Shown one piece after another: positions 7,069-16,323 of a stretch of DNA of 64,000 bases (position 1 is its first letter; each line of letters begins with the position of its first letter). The notes below the pieces were generated by a model. That model searched no databases and was not told where the DNA came from. It saw only the letters and a list, made by a program, of their open reading frames with translations. Origin of the DNA: Bacteroides thetaiotaomicron VPI-5482 (lineage in GTDB: Bacteria > Bacteroidota > Bacteroidia > Bacteroidales > Bacteroidaceae); the NCBI RefSeq assembly GCF_000011065.1, contig NC_004663.1, positions 6,138,001-6,202,000 of the forward strand. Direction: 5' to 3'. A program made the position numbers and the translations under genes.

Positions 7069-9756
7069 TTATTCAAAGTCACTCTGTTGTTTTTCGACTT
7101 CTTTCAGTTTCAGGCGGTTCAGTTCCTGTTGTAATTCAAGTACACGTTTCTCACAATCGGATGGAGCGGCATTTATTTTATTTCCGGCATCTTTGCTTGC
7201 GGATTGTGCTTGTGTCAGTTCATCTTTGTCTGCTACCAGCGTATGTTCTGATGGAAAAGTAGGAATAATCAGTTCTGCCGGAACCGGCGTATGTTTGCCT
7301 TGCCATACCACTGATGCACGGATTTTAATTTTTCCCGGTGTAGTGGTGGACCTTACCAGCACCGGAGCAGTTCCCCAAAGTACCGGACGTGGATTGGTGA
7401 ATGTTTCTTCATTGGCAACTAGTTGGCCCTGCCCTTCGATTTCGAACTTTACTTCATAATTATTCAAACGCTTGATGTTTCCGTTTTCATCTGCGATGGC
7501 TGCAATGACCGTCACGATGTCCGATCCGTCCGCTTTCATCTGTACTTTCTCGTCATCTGCCCAAAGCAACAGTTTTGACGGGCGGCGTGTGGGTGTTACT
7601 TTATGTGTCGCAACCACTTTTCCGTCCATTAATCCTTCTGCCAGAAGGTAAGAATCTGCCTGTTTCTTTTGGCGTGACAGCTTTTTATCATACATGACAT
7701 CAAATACATCCTTGAATGTGATGACGGGTGAGGGCATTCCGCTTTCATTTGCCGGCTTATGATAAGTATATTCTTTGCCTCCCTTGCAATACGTGAGGCG
7801 AACTTCGTCACAGTTGCTATATATCGTTACATCTTTCGGAGAGAATGGGGTCATGGCATTGGCTATGTAAATCATCGGTCCATTATCTGCGATCAATTCT
7901 TTGTTGGGTTCGGCAGGACGCTGGGAACAGAACATATAATAAGATAGTTTAGGTTGTCGGAAGGCATCCATGATACCTCCGTAAAACGGGTCAGGATGAT
8001 ATCCTCTCTGGTGATCGAACGAGTGCCACAGGCAACCGCCCATATGTTGTCTTGAAGTTCTGTATAGTCCATCATAACTGGTGAGTTGGTAATCGTTTTT
8101 GGCATATCCCTGTGCCTGAATCAGCATCGGTACTTCTCCCCAGCCGCGATTGACCCGGCTTGGTGAGTTGTGAGAGTTCCAGTCATCCACATTATCTCCC
8201 CATTCGCGGGTGAAATAACTGATTTTCGGATCCAGATTTTCGGTATTAAAGGCTCCTCCACCTCCGTTCATCGGATGGGTGAAGTGTATCGGAAAGTATT
8301 CGTGTCCACGTGCGGTTACATCACATCCGGCATAGCAATAAGGATACGGATATTCTTCATTGAGAATGTCCACTACATTTTTAGCAAAGTCAGCCGGATA
8401 CCATGTTTCGTTCAGAATCGGTTCCCACATCCATACACTGGGGTGATTGCGGTCGCGGCGAACCATATTGCGGATATCACTATATACTCTCTGAGCAAAT
8501 ATCGGCTGATCATTCCAGAATTGCCATCCCGGTGTGTTGACAATAACAAACAGTCCTAATTCATCACAAGCATCCATAAACGCCGGATCTTGCGGATAAT
8601 GGGCGTTACGGATAACACGCATTCCGGCATCACGCAACTTCTTCGCATCCCGCCAATGAAGGCTGTTGGGTAAGGCGTTACCAATCACTGCAAAATCTTG
8701 ATGACGGTTGGCTCCCATCAGAGGATAGGGGTAAGGTTTGCCATTTAGCCAGAATCCGTCTTTTCCTTTAAATTCAATGCTGCGAATGCCGATACGGCGG
8801 TAATATCCGTCGATGGTGTTACCGGCTTTGTCTTTTATATAAATGTGTAGTTTGTAAAGATAGGGGCTGTCGGGTGACCATAAATGAGGTGTTTCTACGG
8901 TCACTTTGCAAGAAATTTGTTTCGCAAGATCCTTGCTTACCGACAAACCGGTCTCCTTAGAGAGAACACGTTTGTCGTCGCGGTCATAGAGTTCATAGAT
9001 TATTTTACCACTGAAGGATTTTCCGGAAGTGTTGCGTATATGTGCATCCAGTTTCAACTGTGCGGATTGCTCGGAAACTTTGTCGAAAGAGACAAATAAT
9101 CCGCCTCCGGCTGTCTCATTCTCATAATTCGGATCGGTAATGAATACTTTGTTGTGAACTATCATCCAGCAATCTCGGTAAATTCCTCCAAAATATGCAA
9201 AGTCCAGTGCATCTTGCGGTTTGCCGGGAGGGTAGGAGGGATCGTCACTGTTGTCTGCCCATACGGTGATAACATTGTCTTCTCCATACTTCAGACTGGA
9301 AGTGACATCTACGATGACAGGTAGAAAACCACCGAAATGCTCTTTCAGCAACTTTCCGTTCACCCATATTTTTGATTTTCCCATAATGGCTTCGAAGTGG
9401 AGGAATTGTTGTTTTCCTTTCCAACTCTCCTTGGGAGTGAAGTGTTTGCGATACCAGATTTCCCCCTGATAATTGATGCATCCGCTCGCTTCGGTGGGGA
9501 GATATTCTATGCCATCGGGTAATGATACGATGTTCCAGTCTTTATCATTGAATCTCGGCTGTTCCGCTCCTTCGATATTGCCTTTATAAAATCGCCAGGC
9601 AGGATTCATGTTATACACTGTGCGGCCTGTGTTGGAAAGCTGATAAAAGCCTGCTGTGGAGTAAGATGGCTGGTAAGTGTCGGCGTTAGCTACCAGTGTT
9701 CCAGCCAATAACAGACCACTGAGTAAGATTTTCCACCATGTTGAAGTACTTTTCAT
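7069..9756 (-). CDS. GH2 family beta-galactosidase
   Basis: 895 residues with a signal peptide (ending about VANA). A sugar-binding domain (WRFYKGNIEGAEQPRFNDKDW, YRKHFTP, GKSKIWVNGKLL) and an immunoglobulin-like domain precede the TIM barrel. The barrel shows GANRHQDFAVIGNALP, the acid/base region WMWEPILNETWYP with an Asn-Glu pair, and YFTREWGD, which probably contains the nucleophile Glu. Ig-like C-terminal domains follow. The last 30 residues form a charged heptad-like helix (CEKRVLELQQELNRLKLKEV), unusual for the family. GH2 also includes mannosidases and glucuronidases; galactosidase is favoured by context. It is the first intact gene after the broken susC/susD remnants and likely leads the sulfatase in one transcript. 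Confidence 0.88.
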   Translation of the reverse strand: MKSTSTWWKILLSGLLLAGTLVANADTYQPSYSTAGFYQLSNTGRTVYNMNPAWRFYKGNIEGAEQPRFNDKDWNIVSLPDGIEYLPTEASGCINYQGEIWYRKHFTPKESWKGKQQFLHFEAIMGKSKIWVNGKLLKEHFGGFLPVIVDVTSSLKYGEDNVITVWADNSDDPSYPPGKPQDALDFAYFGGIYRDCWMIVHNKVFITDPNYENETAGGGLFVSFDKVSEQSAQLKLDAHIRNTSGKSFSGKIIYELYDRDDKRVLSKETGLSVSKDLAKQISCKVTVETPHLWSPDSPYLYKLHIYIKDKAGNTIDGYYRRIGIRSIEFKGKDGFWLNGKPYPYPLMGANRHQDFAVIGNALPNSLHWRDAKKLRDAGMRVIRNAHYPQDPAFMDACDELGLFVIVNTPGWQFWNDQPIFAQRVYSDIRNMVRRDRNHPSVWMWEPILNETWYPADFAKNVVDILNEEYPYPYCYAGCDVTARGHEYFPIHFTHPMNGGGGAFNTENLDPKISYFTREWGDNVDDWNSHNSPSRVNRGWGEVPMLIQAQGYAKNDYQLTSYDGLYRTSRQHMGGCLWHSFDHQRGYHPDPFYGGIMDAFRQPKLSYYMFCSQRPAEPNKELIADNGPMIYIANAMTPFSPKDVTIYSNCDEVRLTYCKGGKEYTYHKPANESGMPSPVITFKDVFDVMYDKKLSRQKKQADSYLLAEGLMDGKVVATHKVTPTRRPSKLLLWADDEKVQMKADGSDIVTVIAAIADENGNIKRLNNYEVKFEIEGQGQLVANEETFTNPRPVLWGTAPVLVRSTTTPGKIKIRASVVWQGKHTPVPAELIIPTFPSEHTLVADKDELTQAQSASKDAGNKINAAPSDCEKRVLELQQELNRLKLKEVEKQQSDFE

Positions 9757-9868
9757 AATTCTTAGATTTGCTTGATTGATCTATCTTTAATATATTAATG
9801 TCAGACTGTTTTGTTTTGCATTAGAACTTCGTCCCGCCAAGGTACAAATTTTCCAATAGTTTGAAGCA

Positions 9869-9917
9869 TAGGACGCTGAGCTTTATTTTTTCTTAAACAT
9901 TAGCCCGGTGCGTCCTA
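9869..9917. repeat. 8-bp inverted repeat between the susD remnant and GH2
   Basis: TAGGACGC (9869-9876) is inverted as GCGTCCTA (9910-9917), 33 nt apart, in the 194-nt gap between the susD remnant and the GH2 gene. There is no T run. It may be a weak attenuator, an operator or chance. Confidence 0.3.
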
Positions 9918-9950
9918 CACTTTTTACCATATCCGAAATGACCTATATCT

Positions 9951-10466
9951 TTATTTAATACCTATCGGGCCTTCATTGGCTTGAATTGGCCATCCTGGAT
10001 TCTGGTAAATAATAGAAGTACTCAGATCGTTAGGATTTGAGGCTCTAATTCTGAAGTGCGTGATAGCGATAGGATTCAGATAATGCGCTTCATTTTCGAA
10101 GCGGGGCACTACTGTTGCGAGGAAGTAATTAGCTTCACGAATGGCAGAGAAATACCACGGATCATTACTTGCTGGATTATCATAAGCTTCCGGAACTTTC
10201 CATTGACCGGGAATCCATTTCTTATCATAGTCAGTGGCAGCCTGATTATCTGTAGCATTGTCGTTTTTCCAGATTCCGGCATTAAATCCCTCATGCGTCC
10301 TGAAGTTGTAATGCTTTACAGCATAGGCAGCCAAGTCATTTTCAGTAAAGAAAAAGTTGTCCGGGGTCACACTGTCTAAAGGTTCCCTGTCCAAAAAAAC
10401 ATTGCAAGAAGCGAGTATAAAGCTTCCCCCTGTCAGCAAAAATAAATATTTAATTATCTTTTTCAT
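9951..10466 (-). pseudogene. SusD-like lipoprotein remnant with internal deletion
   Basis: The frame is open for 171 codons, but SusD proteins usually have 500-680 residues. The start is a normal SusD N-terminus: a lipoprotein signal with lipobox ILASC, then NVFLDREPLDSVTPDNFF and the early helices up to ANYFLATVVPRFENE. Directly after this it reads HYLNPIAITHFRIRASNPND and SIIYQNPGW, which is how SusD proteins end. Roughly 400 middle residues, including the glycan-binding face, are therefore missing by an in-frame deletion. The product could still be secreted but cannot form a normal SusCD cap. The conclusion rests on recognising both ends of the family. Confidence 0.85.
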
Positions 10467-10476
10467 ACGTCATCAA

Positions 10477-10730
10477 TTAAAAGTTAACACTAAATCCTGT
10501 GGAAAAAGTACGGGACAACGGATAAGTTTTTCCTGAACTGTTCGATCCGTCTTTCGCTCAGGTTGGAAACACCTATTTTGCGTGTGATCTGGGCGGGGAT
10601 GGTATACCCGATCTGCAAATTCTTCAACCGTACATAGGCGGCATTCTGAAGATAGCGGGTTTGCGTCTTTTGATTTTTTGCGAAGTTATCAACCAAGATA
10701 CGCGGGAAATAAGCGTCTCGAAAAGATCTT
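10477..10730 (-). pseudogene. SusC-like TonB-dependent receptor remnant (C-terminal, deleted and frameshifted)
   Basis: The minus strand encodes YFPRILVDNFAKNQKTQTRY then LQNAAYVRLKNLQIGYTIP, the standard stretch near the end of a SusC barrel, up to GVSNL. At about 10560 the normal continuation (about 40-50 residues) is missing and the frame shifts. The other frame then reads DGSNSSGKTYPLSRTFSTGF and SVNF, the usual SusC C-terminus, with its stop at 10477-10479, 10 nt before the susD remnant. Nothing of the signal, plug or first 900 residues is present upstream, and a stop precedes the homology. The gene is dead, so the linked enzymes lack a cognate importer. Confidence 0.87.
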
Positions 10731-11375
10731 GCAGACTTACTAATTACTATGATCGTTTGTGTATTGTCAGTCGTTCGTTAACTATTACTCAGGCTTACCT
10801 ATTGCTGAAAAAAAGCACTTTCTTAAAAAAAGGAATATTTAATCAGCCAAGGAATGCTATAAATTACATTACGGATAAATAAGAAGTAGAAAAACGCCTG
10901 CATTTGCTTGAATGAAAATCTTCCTTTCTTTTATTTAAGTTGTATGCTGAATAGATTGATATGATATTACTTCTTATGTTTTCTTTTGGATGATGTATTG
11001 GCTGAAAGGATAACTTTTTGTTTAATCTTGCCTTTTCGCTATTTGTGATTAACCAGCGTGAAAACAAGCTCCGGGTAGTCTTTTTATCTCTTCCTCACCG
11101 AGGAAAAACAGGTTCCTCGGTGAGGAAGAATGCGTTGGTTTTAAACCAAGGAGGCGTTCCTTTAATACCAACGAGTGGTTTAGTGATAGAAAAAGATGCA
11201 TATCTCATGTGAATTTATGCAATAATAATCTGTTATTCCGTATATTATTGCACTAATTTATGCGCTTTATTCTTTGTTTTATCATTTTTATCTCAACTGT
11301 ATTTTTGTTTAATCTTAAAAATAGCACATTGATGTTGGGCTGCATGTACATATTTCTAAGAGAACGATGGGTTTA
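10731..11375. other. Gene-free gap upstream of the susC remnant
   Basis: No credible gene is seen here on either strand; frames are short and AT-rich. It is presumably the deletion scar of the lost susC start and any regulator, plus the 3' flank of mscS. The only structure found is the phased palindrome set at 11091-11149. Confidence 0.6.
11091..11149. repeat. Three 15-bp palindromes with exact 22-bp period
   Basis: TTCCTCACCGAGGAA (11091-11105), TTCCTCGGTGAGGAA (11113-11127) and TTGGTTTTAAACCAA (11135-11149) begin exactly 22 bp apart. The first two are also reverse complements of each other, so they can form a larger cruciform. The third has different arms but the same length and phase. A degenerate fourth unit may start at 11157, and CGTTGGT/ACCAACG (11133, 11167) form a nested pair. 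The geometry equals that of the arrays at 881 and 50009. Confidence 0.85.
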
Positions 11376-12440
11376 TCAATTTTCTTGTTTCAATGATTCG
11401 TCTTTCTGAATATAGACAGTCCGTGTCGGAAAAGCAAGGTTCAATCCTGCTTTATTAAAAGCAGCCAGTATTTCCATATTCATATTTGAGGTTACGCCTA
11501 AAATATCTCCTTGTTTTTCTATAAAATAGATATACATGATAACCAATGCGGAATCTGAGTATTCTGTAAAAACAGCGACTATATCAGAAGGGTTAGAAGA
11601 TACATTTTCTACTCTTTTGGGGATGGATTTCAATAGTTCTAAAGCTTCTTTCATCTTTTCGGAAGTCGTATCATACGTCAGTCCAAGATTCAAGACTACT
11701 CGGCGCATAGGTTCGGATGAAATATTAACGATAGAAGTATCGGTAATCTTATAATTGGGGAAAGTTATAATACGTTTGTCGTAATTCATTATTTTTGTGC
11801 TTCGGACTCCTACGTCTACTACCGTTCCTTCATAACTATCCACGCGAATTGTGTCTCCGATGCTGAAAGGTTTATCCGTCAGAATGGTAAACGCACCGAA
11901 AACGTTTTTTACTGTATCTTGTGCTGCCAAAGCAAATGCGATACCACCAATACCCAAAGTTCCCAACAGAGCGCTGATGTTAACTCCCACATTACTCAAA
12001 GCCATGACGATGCCGATGAGCCAGACTATAACCAAGATGGTTCTTTTGATGATTGGCATCATTTTGTTAGCTTGTCCGTTGGACTGCTTTCCCCAGTAAA
12101 CCTGAAGTAAACTACTGAACAAACGGCCGAAAAACCAAGTAATATCCAGAACAATCAAAATGCTGTAAGCATTGTCAACTACTTTCACAAAACTGTCCGG
12201 ATAAACCAACCGATGGATAGCGATCCAGATTCCCAACAGAATTATAGCAAACTTAACAGGCGCTTCCAAAGAGTAAAAAATGACGTCGTCCAGGTGATTG
12301 TCGGTTCCCGTAACAAAAGGTTTGATAACTTTCTTGCCTAATAGCGATAATAATTTCACAATAATAATTGCTCCTAAAATAATAAGAATGGAAATACCCC
12401 AGTTTTCAATAGTATTTCCCCATAATTCATTTTCTAACAT
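11376..12440 (-). CDS. MscS family mechanosensitive ion channel
   Basis: A 354-residue small-conductance mechanosensitive channel, which releases solutes on osmotic downshock. Helices near 18-35, 60-80, 90-110 and 133-150 precede the pore helix with NISALLGTLGIGGIAFALAAQ, rich in Gly/Ala as in MscS TM3. The cytoplasmic beta domain follows, with FSIGDTIRVDSYEGTVVDVGVRSTKI, and then the alpha/beta vestibule. There is no cleavable signal. It starts 56 nt after the pullulanase stop and may be read from the same transcript, although a functional link is not obvious. Confidence 0.93.
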   Translation of the reverse strand: MLENELWGNTIENWGISILIILGAIIIVKLLSLLGKKVIKPFVTGTDNHLDDVIFYSLEAPVKFAIILLGIWIAIHRLVYPDSFVKVVDNAYSILIVLDITWFFGRLFSSLLQVYWGKQSNGQANKMMPIIKRTILVIVWLIGIVMALSNVGVNISALLGTLGIGGIAFALAAQDTVKNVFGAFTILTDKPFSIGDTIRVDSYEGTVVDVGVRSTKIMNYDKRIITFPNYKITDTSIVNISSEPMRRVVLNLGLTYDTTSEKMKEALELLKSIPKRVENVSSNPSDIVAVFTEYSDSALVIMYIYFIEKQGDILGVTSNMNMEILAAFNKAGLNLAFPTRTVYIQKDESLKQEN

Positions 12441-12496
12441 AGTCTAACTGATTTATAATTGTACTTTTATTTAATAATATCAAGTTGATCTCCTTT

Positions 12497-14464
12497 TTAT
12501 TGACGATACAAGATAAGAGCTGAAGATGCTGTGATAGAAATATCCCCTCCCGATAAATGCTCCTGACTGTCTAGATCAATTTGTCCGTTATGGCAGACTA
12601 TAATCCAATCTTGTTCCGGGATATTGATATCTGCCTGATTCCGGTTACCGTTGTATGCAACCAGAATTTCTTTCCATTCATCACCGTTAGCATACTCGCC
12701 TAGAGTATAAGCGATGACACCGGAATCGCCTGTATCAAGAAAATGAAGCCATTTCTCTAAGCCCTCTGCTGTAGGAATACGGAAGGCGGGATGTTTTTTG
12801 CGGAGTGCGATTAATGTTCTGATATAATTGAATATATCACGGTTTTTAGCTTTTAACGCCCAGTCTATTTGGTTGACGGCGTCAGAAGACTTGTAGCTGT
12901 TTGGCTCTCCCTGTTTGTCCTGCATGATTTCTTCACCGCCACGAATAAAAGGAATACCTTGCGAGGTTAAAAGCACGGTGTGTATTAATTTGTCAATAGG
13001 AACCAGTTCTTCTTCAGAATGTTCGCCTTGAACAGATAATTTCAGCTTATCTACCAGCGTATATCCGTCATGACAGGAAACAAAGTTAATCATTTGAGAG
13101 GGAGCAGCGGCATATGGACCGTCACAGTAAAGTAACCCGCTATAATCTACCTGTGGGTGTTGTGTTCCGCCAACGATTCCATATTTGACAGGTTCAAAAT
13201 GCCCGTTGATATTTCCGGAGGCATACCCTGGTTCCTGTTCGTCAAAGGTACTTCCTTTCAGACCGTCACGAAATTCATCATTAAATACGGAAATACCTTT
13301 CATTTTTCGTACATTCTCCTTTACAGCCCGTTGCTCGAAAGGTAATGGAGAATCTGCTGCTACCCAACCTTCTCCGTATACAAAAATGGTGGGGTCAATT
13401 TTTAATAATTCCTCTCTTAACTGGTTCATGGTGTCGATGTCATGTATCCCCATCAGATCGAATCTAAAACCGTCAATGTGATATTCTTTCGCCCAGAATT
13501 TGACCGACTCAATGATATAATGGCGAACCATTTCGCGTTCTGAGGCTGTCTCATTTCCACACCCGGAAGCATTTGAATAGGAACCGTCGGGATTCTGGCG
13601 GTAAAAATATCCCGGAACCGTTAGGTCAAAATTAGAATGCTCGGTTGAGGCTGTATGGTTATAAACCACATCGAGTACAATACGAAAACCATTTTGATGG
13701 AGGCTTTTTACCATCTCTTTAAATTCGCGGATACGGGTGGTGGGGGTGACAGGATCGGTGGAGTAACTTCCATCTGGTACATTATAATTCTTCGGGTCAT
13801 ATCCCCAATTGTATTTGTTTTTCTCCAATTTCCTTTCATCGATTGTGGCGAAATCGAATGAAGGAAGGATGTGTATATGCGTTACTCCCAATTCTTTTAA
13901 ATGATCCAGTCCGGAAGATTCTCCTTCGGGAGTTTTAGTTCCGGTCTCTGTCAGAGCAAGAAACTTCCCCTTATGTTCAATTCCTGAGTTTGGATCAATA
14001 CTAAAATCGCGGTGATGAAGTTCATAAAGAATGATATCGGAATACATTTTCAGTTCGGGTGACTGGTCTGATTCCCAACCTTCGGGATTTGTCTCGTTCC
14101 AGTCGATTACAGCAGCGCGATTGCCATTGATGCCGACTGCTTTTGCCCAGATACCGGGTGTTTCGTCCAGCCATTTTCCATCTTTTTCTATCTGGAAGGT
14201 GTAGAAAGAACCTTTCAGATCACGGTCTATATGGATACACCAGGTCCCATTGTCGGCTATGTCCATTTCCAGTTGTTCTTCCGGATCTCCCGCTTCGCCG
14301 GATGAATACAGGTTTAAACGGACATTATCGGCACTTGGTGCCCATAGCGTAAATATGGATTGCTGGGGTGTATAGACTAATTCCAAATCGTTCTCATAAT
14401 AGCACGGATACTTGTCATACGAATCCAACTGGTCCGGGGACGGATGATTTTTCAACTCTCTCAT
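12497..14464 (-). CDS. pulA: Type I pullulanase (GH13), cytoplasmic
   Basis: 655 residues without a signal peptide; debranches alpha-1,6 linkages of glycogen or imported alpha-glucans in the cytoplasm. An N-terminal CBM48-like domain (QSIFTLWAPSADNVRLNLYS) leads to the GH13 barrel. The pullulanase signature YNWGYDPKNY, region I VLDVVYNHT, region II GFRFDLMG (nucleophile Asp), region III VYGEGW (acid/base Glu) and region IV FVSCHDG are all present. It is divergent from the alpha-amylase gene across 288 nt in which I see no clear consensus promoter. The pair fits stored-glycogen or maltodextrin breakdown in the cell, separate from the Sus system. Confidence 0.93.
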   Translation of the reverse strand: MRELKNHPSPDQLDSYDKYPCYYENDLELVYTPQQSIFTLWAPSADNVRLNLYSSGEAGDPEEQLEMDIADNGTWCIHIDRDLKGSFYTFQIEKDGKWLDETPGIWAKAVGINGNRAAVIDWNETNPEGWESDQSPELKMYSDIILYELHHRDFSIDPNSGIEHKGKFLALTETGTKTPEGESSGLDHLKELGVTHIHILPSFDFATIDERKLEKNKYNWGYDPKNYNVPDGSYSTDPVTPTTRIREFKEMVKSLHQNGFRIVLDVVYNHTASTEHSNFDLTVPGYFYRQNPDGSYSNASGCGNETASEREMVRHYIIESVKFWAKEYHIDGFRFDLMGIHDIDTMNQLREELLKIDPTIFVYGEGWVAADSPLPFEQRAVKENVRKMKGISVFNDEFRDGLKGSTFDEQEPGYASGNINGHFEPVKYGIVGGTQHPQVDYSGLLYCDGPYAAAPSQMINFVSCHDGYTLVDKLKLSVQGEHSEEELVPIDKLIHTVLLTSQGIPFIRGGEEIMQDKQGEPNSYKSSDAVNQIDWALKAKNRDIFNYIRTLIALRKKHPAFRIPTAEGLEKWLHFLDTGDSGVIAYTLGEYANGDEWKEILVAYNGNRNQADINIPEQDWIIVCHNGQIDLDSQEHLSGGDISITASSALILYRQ

Positions 14465-14752
14465 ATTTTCTAATTTTATATTAATACTATATAAAAAAAA
14501 TAATCATGTTGTGGAATAAATGAACCGGATTATTCCGTTATGGTATGACTGAAAACAAATGTGAAATCAAAAATTCCTGTTCACGCTCTGATAAATATGA
14601 ATAATAAAAGAATAATTAAGGTAATTTTACGGTGTTGTAAATCAGCTTTTTATCCTTTGCACTTTTTTGTATTTGTTAGCTTATAATTTATAGAAACGTA
14701 GGAACTTTGTTAACATCATCTTTGTTTTGTATAAAGTTAATTATAAAAAAAA

Positions 14753-16207
14753 ATGAAGCGTATGGAAAATGGTGTTATGATGCAATATTTTGAATGGCAT
14801 CTCCCGAATGACGGGAAGTTATGGAAACAGATAAAGGAAGATGCGTTGCATCTTCATGATATAGGTGTGACTGCTGTTTGGATTCCCCCTGCTTATAAGG
14901 CCGATGAGCAGCAAGACGAAGGATATGCGACTTATGATCTGTATGACTTGGGCGAATTTGACCAAAAGGGAACCATAAGAACTAAATATGGTACGAAAGA
15001 TGAACTGAAGAAAATGATTGACGAATTGCACAAATATCATATTGCTGTTTATCTGGACGTTGTATTGAATCATAAAGCGGGTGGTGATTTTACTGAAAAG
15101 TTTATGGTAGTGGAGGTCGATCCCAAGGAGAGAACCAAGGCTTTGGGTGAGCCGTTTGAGATACAAGGGTGGACCGGGTATAGCTTTCACGGACGTAAGG
15201 ACAAACATTCGGATTTTAAATGGCATTGGTATCATTTTTCCGGGACGGGTTTTGATGATGCGCAAAAGCGCAGCGGTGTTTTTCAGATACAGGGAGAAGG
15301 AAAAGCTTGGAGTGAGGGCGTGGATAGTGAGAACGGTAATTATGATTTTCTGTTATGTAACGATATTGACTTGGACCATCCGGAAGTTGTATCTGAATTG
15401 AACCGTTGGGGAAAGTGGGTTTCCAATGAATTGAATCTCGACGGAATGCGTCTGGATGCCATTAAACATATGAAAGATCAATTCGTCGCACAATTCCTCG
15501 ATGCGGTGAGGAGTGAAAGAGGCAATGATTTTTATGCCGTAGGTGAATATTGGAATGGTGACCTGGAAGCATTGGATGCTTATATAGAAGCTGTTGGGCA
15601 CAAAGTAAACCTATTTGATGTCCCGTTACATTATAATATGTTCCAGGCATCACAGGAAGGTAAAGACTATGATTTGCGGGATATTTTAAAAGATACTCTG
15701 GTTGAACATCATCCCGATCTGGCTGTAACCATTGTTGACAATCATGATACGCAACGCGGAAGTTCTCTTGAATCCAATGTAGAAGATTGGTTTAAACCGT
15801 TGGCTTATGGTTTGATTTTGCTGATGAAGGAAGGTTATCCATGTCTGTTTTATGGAGATTATTATGGTATAAAGGGGGAGAAGTCTCCTCATACCCGGAT
15901 TATTGATATATTGTTGGATGCGAGACGAAAGTACGCTTACGGTGATCAGATAGAATACTTCGACCATCCTTCAACGATTGGCTTTATCCGTACAGGAGAT
16001 GAGGAACATAATGGCTCCGGGCTGGTCTTCCTTATGTCTAATGACGAGGCGGGAAGTAAAATAATGAGCTTGGGTGAGAAACATAAAGGCGAAGTCTGGC
16101 ACGAAATAACCGGAAGTATATCCGAAGAAATAACTTTAGATGAAGAAGGAAATGGAGAGTTCTCTGTCGAATCCCGTAACCTGGCTGTTTGGGTGAAGAA
16201 GGATTAG
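14753..16207 (+). CDS. Cytoplasmic alpha-amylase (GH13 subfamily 5 type)
   Basis: 484 residues without a signal peptide, cutting alpha-1,4 bonds in glycogen or maltodextrins. The opening MENGVMMQYFEWHLPNDGKL is typical of bacterial cytoplasmic and liquefying amylases, so translation may begin at 14762 rather than 14753. Catalytic regions: DVVLNHKAGGD, GMRLDAIKHM (nucleophile Asp), AVGEYWNGD (acid/base Glu) and TIVDNHDTQRG (third Asp). The C-terminal beta domain has normal length. The gene faces away from pulA and shares its upstream region. Confidence 0.94.
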   Translation: MKRMENGVMMQYFEWHLPNDGKLWKQIKEDALHLHDIGVTAVWIPPAYKADEQQDEGYATYDLYDLGEFDQKGTIRTKYGTKDELKKMIDELHKYHIAVYLDVVLNHKAGGDFTEKFMVVEVDPKERTKALGEPFEIQGWTGYSFHGRKDKHSDFKWHWYHFSGTGFDDAQKRSGVFQIQGEGKAWSEGVDSENGNYDFLLCNDIDLDHPEVVSELNRWGKWVSNELNLDGMRLDAIKHMKDQFVAQFLDAVRSERGNDFYAVGEYWNGDLEALDAYIEAVGHKVNLFDVPLHYNMFQASQEGKDYDLRDILKDTLVEHHPDLAVTIVDNHDTQRGSSLESNVEDWFKPLAYGLILLMKEGYPCLFYGDYYGIKGEKSPHTRIIDILLDARRKYAYGDQIEYFDHPSTIGFIRTGDEEHNGSGLVFLMSNDEAGSKIMSLGEKHKGEVWHEITGSISEEITLDEEGNGEFSVESRNLAVWVKKD

Positions 16208-16230
16208 GTTATGGTATTTATATAATTAAT

Positions 16231-16270
16231 TATGAAGATGCTTGTTACAGTTGTAATCAGGTATCTTCAT
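16231..16270 (+). terminator. Hairpin after the alpha-amylase gene
   Basis: ATGAAGAT (16232-16239) pairs with ATCTTCAT (16263-16270), with inner pairing TTACA/TGTAA. There is no strong T run afterwards, so termination is plausible but weaker than at other sites here. Confidence 0.45.
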
Positions 16271-16287
16271 GATTTGTATGAAAGTCA

Positions 16288-16318
16288 TTTGCAGACAGAA
16301 AGATTCTCTGTATCTTTG
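16288..16318 (+). promoter_or_regulatory. Consensus promoter directly abutting rlmF
   Basis: TTTG (16288-16291), 19 nt, then TATCTTTG (16311-16318) is a full Bacteroides consensus. The rlmF ATG begins 5 nt after the -7 box, about where transcription should start. No later in-frame start fits the family, so the mRNA may be leaderless or nearly so. Confidence 0.75.
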
Positions 16319-16323
16319 CCGCC

